Source: CAYLWZ01 sp964585805
GTDB taxonomy: Bacteria > Patescibacteriota > Minisyncoccia > Minisyncoccales > GWA2-38-27
Direction of reading: 5' to 3'
Length of the DNA: 10,620 nucleotides
NCBI GenBank assembly: GCA_964585805.1
Contig: CAZPFE010000019.1
Span: 1-10,620 of the forward strand
Part shown: positions 7,167 to 10,620 of the stretch, piece by piece
Numbering within the stretch: the stretch's first letter is position 1
Layout of the letters: each line of letters opens with the position of its first letter
Program-made: the position numbers and the translations under genes
Notes under the pieces: generated by a model
Database searches by the model: none
What the model saw: only the letters and a program-made list of their open reading frames with translations
Told to the model about the DNA's origin: nothing

Positions 7167-7763
7167 TCAAATTAATTCTCTTATTTCAGCTGTCCTCATT
7201 CGAGAATCACAGTTAGCAAGGAAACTATCAAAAATTTCTTTATCAGACATCCCTTTAATAATTCCTTCAATAAAAGCAAGAGGAACTTGATGACTAATTA
7301 TTAAAATATTCTTGTGAGAATATTTTTTTTCTATTTCTTTTAAAAAGCTTTCTATTCTTTTTTTAATTTCAGAATAAGTTTCGCCGCCCGGCAACTTTTT
7401 CTTAAAGCGATCAAAAGTATTAGGCAAAATTTTTCTTATCTCTTTTATTGGTTGAGCATTGTAATCTCCAACATTAAACTCTCTCAATCTTTTATCATAC
7501 TTTGGTTTAACATTAATCTTTTCAGATATTATCTTTGCTGTTTGTTTTGTTCTCAAAATATCAGAAGCAAAGATTAAATCTATCTTTCTTCCTTTTAAAA
7601 TTTTAAATAATCTTTCTCCTGCTTTCTTTACTTCTTCTTTTCCTTTTTTACTAAGAGGATTATGAAACCTCTCTGGCCAACAAGAACAAACCTCTTTCTT
7701 GTTTGAAAAAGCCTCGCCATGTCTCAAAATAAAATAATGATTTCTATATTTTTTTGTTTTCAT
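7167..7763 (-). CDS. Histidine phosphatase family protein (phosphoglycerate mutase-like)
   Basis: This is a member of the branch-1 histidine phosphatase superfamily, whose enzymes use a phospho-histidine intermediate. The substrate cannot be read from sequence. Key elements are LRHGEA (13-18) with the nucleophile His15, the phosphate-pocket Arg71 in ASDILRTKQTA (66-76), the acidic candidates Glu95 and Glu128 (PGGETYSE), and the second catalytic His158 in ILIISHQVPL (153-162). At 198 residues it is a compact, complete phosphatase core, closer to CobC/GpmB-like phosphatases than to true glycolytic mutases. An SD-like AAAAGGTGAT precedes the start. It sits directly before ileS with an 18-base gap, so the two are probably cotranscribed. 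A role in tRNA or nucleotide metabolism is only a guess from position. Confidence 0.9.
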   Translation of the reverse strand: MKTKKYRNHYFILRHGEAFSNKKEVCSCWPERFHNPLSKKGKEEVKKAGERLFKILKGRKIDLIFASDILRTKQTAKIISEKINVKPKYDKRLREFNVGDYNAQPIKEIRKILPNTFDRFKKKLPGGETYSEIKKRIESFLKEIEKKYSHKNILIISHQVPLAFIEGIIKGMSDKEIFDSFLANCDSRMRTAEIRELI

Positions 7764-7774
7764 AATTAAAAATT

Positions 7775-7784
7775 ATCACCTTTT
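7775..7784 (-). promoter_or_regulatory. Shine-Dalgarno-like site for the histidine phosphatase gene
   Basis: The minus strand reads AAAAGGTGAT, whose GGTGAT matches the anti-SD end of 16S rRNA, with 11 bases to the ATG at 7761-7763. It is one of the few clear ribosome-binding sites in the window. Most genes here have only weak A/G-rich leaders. It supports the chosen start and also independent initiation on this gene, consistent with its 41-base gap to the preceding gene. Confidence 0.55.
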
Positions 7785-7804
7785 CTCTTTTTTTTCAAGC
7801 AAGA

Positions 7805-8113
7805 TCAAACTATTTCTTTTTCTAAAATCATTTTTATTCTTTCTTTTTCTCTTTCTAAAACTTCTCCTTCATAATCGGCATTATGAGCTGAACTAAATTT
7901 ATAAACAGGTTTTCTTTGATCTAAATGTAAATTAAAAATTAAATCATTGTTCTCTTCTTCTTGAAGATAAATATGAAAACGAGGATAACCGCTTCTTTCT
8001 AATGGTCGAATAAAAGAAAGTTGATTTCCCTTTTTAGACAAGTAGTAGTAACCTACTTTTCTCATTAAATCTATAATATTTTTTCCTTTTGCGTTATTTA
8101 AAACAAATTTCAT
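7805..8113 (-). CDS. Small hypothetical protein, 102 residues
   Basis: I do not recognise this family. It is a soluble, mixed alpha/beta protein with no signal peptide, membrane segment or Cys. The first part is basic (KNIIDLMRKVGYYYLSKKG, 11-29). The middle is strand-like with alternating hydrophobics, e.g. RFHIYLQ (45-51) and DLIFNLHLDQ (57-66), and the end is a charged helix (EVLEREKERIKMILEKEIV). The segment SSAHNADYEGE (74-84) looks like a conserved functional turn. Reasons to think it is real: it is collinear with its neighbours, lies 22 bases after the LigB-like gene and 41 before the phosphatase gene, uses the same A-rich codons, and begins with a compact folded-looking N-terminus. 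The RBS is weak (AAAAGAG two bases before ATG), so translation may be coupled to the upstream gene. Confidence 0.8.
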   Translation of the reverse strand: MKFVLNNAKGKNIIDLMRKVGYYYLSKKGNQLSFIRPLERSGYPRFHIYLQEEENNDLIFNLHLDQRKPVYKFSSAHNADYEGEVLEREKERIKMILEKEIV

Positions 8114-8135
8114 ACTCTTTTATTAAATTTAAATT

Positions 8136-8747
8136 TTAAACCAGTCTTGCTACTAAATAACCTACTCCAAAAGGAAATTCATAAGACAAAATTTTTGCCT
8201 GCCAGTTTATTTCTCCTCCTTCTAAAATACCCAAAACAAAAGCAAAAGAACGAAGTCCGCATTCTCCTGCTTGAGGATATATCTTGTTCAATTCTAATAT
8301 TTTTCCAATATCTTTTCTCTTCAAAGCTTGAATAAATTCTTCATCAAATTTTGGTCCATCAGGATGAAACCCATAAGGACCATCATCTCTTAAAACATGA
8401 GACATATCACCAGAGGCAATTAGAGCTATTTTCTCTTTTAAGGGCTTGATTTCTTCTTTATATATTCTTTTGCCTAAATCAAAATAATCTTTTGGTTCAT
8501 CTAAACCAATTAAAATCTTTTGAATTACTCCCTTAAAATTCTTAGCTAAAAAAAATAAAGGAACATCAAATCCCCAATCTGGATGAGGCGAGGAAATAAT
8601 AATTCTTTCTGAATGACTCTTTTCTAAATCCTTTCTTAATAATTCTAAAGATTTAATAGTTGCTTTAACTTTCTCTCTATCTGAATTAGAGCCTACTGAA
8701 GGTAAAATAATTGGAGGATGAGGAGCAAAACAAGCAAAACTAATCAT
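8136..8747 (-). CDS. LigB-like class III extradiol dioxygenase-fold protein
   Basis: This looks like a member of the LigB/class III extradiol dioxygenase superfamily, in the branch that includes the N-terminal domain of AMMECR1-fusion ('AmmeMemoRadiSam') proteins. That branch binds a metal, but its reaction is mostly unknown. Likely metal-site or active-site residues are His10 in FAPHPP (7-12), His55 in SSPHPDWGFD (52-61), Asp114 and His117 in SGDMSH (112-117), and Glu162 in AGECGLRS (160-167). A second His-rich loop, GPYGFHPDGPKFDEEF, follows at 123-138. At 203 residues it has only the LigB-like domain. No AMMECR1 domain is fused, and no radical SAM partner lies in the window. It is 64 bases after argS and 22 before the small unknown gene. 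True aromatic ring cleavage seems unlikely in a translation-gene cluster. A hydrolase or maturation role is possible but unproven. Confidence 0.82.
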   Translation of the reverse strand: MISFACFAPHPPIILPSVGSNSDREKVKATIKSLELLRKDLEKSHSERIIISSPHPDWGFDVPLFFLAKNFKGVIQKILIGLDEPKDYFDLGKRIYKEEIKPLKEKIALIASGDMSHVLRDDGPYGFHPDGPKFDEEFIQALKRKDIGKILELNKIYPQAGECGLRSFAFVLGILEGGEINWQAKILSYEFPFGVGYLVARLV

Positions 8748-8811
8748 TATCTTTTTATTTTTATTATTAATCTAACTTTACAATAACGAAGTTAATTAAA
8801 ATCTAAATAAA

Positions 8812-10539
8812 TTACATTTTTTCAACTACATCTATTCCTAAAACATTTAAACCATTTTTAATAATTTGAGAAAAAGCTTTTACCAGCAATAACCTCAATA
8901 CTCTTAAATCTTCTTTCCTTTCCTGAAAAACAGGTACGGATTCATAAAATTTATTAAATTCTCGAGCAAGATCAAAAAGATAATTAGCCACTATATTTGG
9001 ACTATACTTTTTTCCTCCTTCTTCAATAACTTCTGGAAATTTAGTTAATTGAAAAAGAAAATCTAAATCTTTTGCTGTTAAAACTCTTTGTTTAAAAATT
9101 ACTTTTTCTCTCTTTCTTTTAAACCTTTTTATTATTCCTTTTGCTCGAACATAAGCATATTGAAGATAAGGTCCGCTATTTCCTTCTAAATTAAGCGCTT
9201 CTTCCCATTTAAAAATAATATCTGTTTCCGGATTTTTAGATAAAATATTATACTTTACTGCCCCTACTCCAATAGTTTCTGCTATTTTTTTTCTTTCATT
9301 TTCTTTTATTTGAGGATTTTTTTTCTTAATAATTTCTTTTGCCTTCCTAATTGCTTCTTCTAAAAGATCTTCCAATAAAATAACTCTACCCTTCCGAGTG
9401 CTCATTTTACCTTCAGGCAAACGAATCATACCATGAGCAATATGAACATATTTATCTCTTTTCCCTAACCCTAAAAGTTCGGCTGCCCAAAATAATTGCT
9501 GAAAATATAACTTTTGATCGGCTCCAACTTCATAAATTATTTTCCATGGCTTGAACTTTTCCATTCTATATTTAATTGCTGCCAAATCCCGGGTTGAATA
9601 AAGAGTTGTGCCATCTGACTTTTTAATCAATAAAGGAGGTAATTTTTCTTCTGGAAAAGGAATAACTAAAGCGCCTTGACTTTCTTTTGCTACTCCTCTC
9701 TTTAAAGCTTCTTCAACCACTTCTTCTGAGAGTGAATGATAAAAACTTTCTCCTAAAACAAGATCTTGTTTAATCTTTAAAATTTTATAAACTTTTTCAA
9801 ATTCTTTTAAACTCCACTTAACGCATTTTTTCCATAATCTTCTTGCTTCTTTTTCTCCTCTCTCTAATTTCCTAAACCATTCCCGACCTTTTTCTTCTAA
9901 TTGAGGATTTTTTTCTGCTTCTTGATGAAACCTCACATAAAGAGAAACTAAATTTTTAATTGGATCTTTCTCTATTTCTTTTTCGTCTCCCCATTTTTTA
10001 ATAGCATAAATAAGTTTTCCAAACTGAGTTCCCCAATCGCCTAAATGATTATCACCAATTACTTTAAATCCTAATAATTTATATAAATTATAAATTGCTT
10101 GGCCAATAATAGTTGACCTTAAATGTCCGACGCTGAATGGTTTGGCAATATTCGGCGAAGAATAATCAATTATTATTGTCTTGCTCTTACCTACATCGCT
10201 CTTGCCATATTTTTCCTTTTCTTTTAAAATTCTTCTTAAACCATCAAGCAATGCTTTTTCTGAAATAAAAAAATTAATAAAACCTGGCTCTACTATTTCT
10301 ATTTTTTCAAAGAGATAATTATTTTCTAATTCTGATTTTAAATAATTAGCAATTTCTATCGGCTTTTTCTTAACTTTTTTGGCAATTATCAAAGCAACAT
10401 TGGTGGCGTAATGCCCGTGTATTCTCTGTTTTGGATATTCTACAACTATCTCTGAAAAATCAAATTCGGGCAAAATTTTTTCTTTTTGCTTTTTTATAAT
10501 AACTTTTCCAATTTCTTTTCTAATTTTTTGAGAAAACAT
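8812..10539 (-). CDS. argS: Arginyl-tRNA synthetase
   Basis: This class I enzyme charges tRNA-Arg and, in this family, needs the tRNA bound to activate arginine. The 575 residues are full length. Seen in order are the N-terminal tRNA D-loop-recognition domain (about 1-105, with HGHYATNVAL at 41-50), the signature SSPNIAKPFSVGHLRST (127-143) and GDNHLGDWGTQFG (162-174). After these come YSTRDLAA (314-321), the KMSTRKG loop (378-384) replacing KMSKS, and a DALR-type helical anticodon domain from about 455 (SGPYLQYAYVRAKG). The HIGH tetrapeptide is S136-V137-G138-H139, with Ser in place of the first His, a variant I recall from other bacterial ArgRS. It is the first gene of the run. The start ATG follows an A/T-only leader with no SD site. 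A dyad and a weak -10-like box lie upstream. Confidence 0.97.
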   Translation of the reverse strand: MFSQKIRKEIGKVIIKKQKEKILPEFDFSEIVVEYPKQRIHGHYATNVALIIAKKVKKKPIEIANYLKSELENNYLFEKIEIVEPGFINFFISEKALLDGLRRILKEKEKYGKSDVGKSKTIIIDYSSPNIAKPFSVGHLRSTIIGQAIYNLYKLLGFKVIGDNHLGDWGTQFGKLIYAIKKWGDEKEIEKDPIKNLVSLYVRFHQEAEKNPQLEEKGREWFRKLERGEKEARRLWKKCVKWSLKEFEKVYKILKIKQDLVLGESFYHSLSEEVVEEALKRGVAKESQGALVIPFPEEKLPPLLIKKSDGTTLYSTRDLAAIKYRMEKFKPWKIIYEVGADQKLYFQQLFWAAELLGLGKRDKYVHIAHGMIRLPEGKMSTRKGRVILLEDLLEEAIRKAKEIIKKKNPQIKENERKKIAETIGVGAVKYNILSKNPETDIIFKWEEALNLEGNSGPYLQYAYVRAKGIIKRFKRKREKVIFKQRVLTAKDLDFLFQLTKFPEVIEEGGKKYSPNIVANYLFDLAREFNKFYESVPVFQERKEDLRVLRLLLVKAFSQIIKNGLNVLGIDVVEKM

Positions 10540-10568
10540 AAAAAATTTATTTATCTAAAAATAACGGT

Positions 10569-10574
10569 TATATA
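10569..10574 (-). promoter_or_regulatory. Possible -10 box for the argS-led gene run
   Basis: The minus strand reads TATATA (with overlapping TATAAC at 10567-10572), about 30 bases before the argS ATG. There is no convincing -35 hexamer 16-18 bases upstream; the sequence there is close to CTTATC. Such boxes occur by chance in DNA this AT-rich. The support is mainly positional: the upstream edge of a run of eight co-directional genes, right beside a perfect dyad. Confidence 0.22.
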
Positions 10575-10580
10575 CAAAAT

Positions 10581-10611
10581 GAATTTGAACAGATAAGAAA
10601 TATTCAAATTC
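10581..10611. promoter_or_regulatory. Perfect 9-bp dyad upstream of argS
   Basis: GAATTTGAA at 10581-10589 and TTCAAATTC at 10603-10611 are exact reverse complements separated by 13 bases. The arm centres are 22 bases apart, about two helical turns, as expected for a dimeric DNA-binding protein. On the minus strand the dyad ends 41 bases before the argS start and would cover the -35 area of the possible promoter. It could instead be a weak AT-rich hairpin closing a gene outside the window. The rest of 10540-10620 holds nothing recognisable. Confidence 0.4.
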
Positions 10612-10620
10612 AATATTTTT

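Noticed and set aside
8147..8335. 62-residue + strand open frame inside the LigB-like gene
   Set aside because: It is antisense to a gene with clear family motifs and has no recognisable features.
8767..8799. Bulged 11-bp stem in the argS-LigB gap, a possible terminator or operator
   Set aside because: It has only one G-C pair, a bulge and a 10-base loop. Such matches are common in DNA this AT-rich, and no clean T-run follows on the minus strand.

Overview
The window looks like an ordinary, tightly packed piece of a small AT-rich bacterial genome, most likely from the Candidate Phyla Radiation (Patescibacteria, Parcubacteria-like). This placement is an inference. It rests on the strong A/T bias, the Lys/Glu-rich proteins, the near-absence of intergenic DNA, a single-chain alpha2-type glycyl-tRNA synthetase, a Thermus/eukaryote-like isoleucyl-tRNA synthetase, and an anchored multi-domain surface protein of a kind I associate with these lineages. 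TGA is used as a stop by at least five genes, which argues for the standard bacterial code and against the UGA-Gly code of Gracilibacteria/SR1.

Layout: all eight genes lie on the minus strand and read from right to left: argS, a LigB-like extradiol dioxygenase-fold protein, a 102-residue unknown, a histidine phosphatase, ileS, recO, a membrane-anchored repeat protein and glyS. Gaps are 64, 22, 41, 18, 10, -4 (an ATGA overlap) and 44 bases, so the set could be one transcription unit starting upstream of argS. A perfect 9-bp dyad lies in the upstream stretch at the right edge. No good intrinsic terminator is visible after glyS.

The left 408 bases hold no gene. They contain a perfect 14-bp hairpin, a second partial copy of it, and then a degenerate tandem array of about 30-bp units. 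On the + strand this array is almost pure purine and has no cytosine for 296 bases. The array is the most unusual DNA in the window.

Functionally the cluster is mainly translation: three aminoacyl-tRNA synthetases, for Arg, Ile and Gly. With them are a recombination-repair mediator (RecO), two enzyme-fold proteins of unknown substrate, and a cell-surface protein translationally coupled to recO. Both class I synthetases have a non-canonical HIGH motif: GIHH in IleRS and SVGH in ArgRS. The IleRS form matches the swapped GXHH motif linked to mupirocin hyper-resistance. I see no phage, transposon, CRISPR, tRNA, rRNA or defence system.
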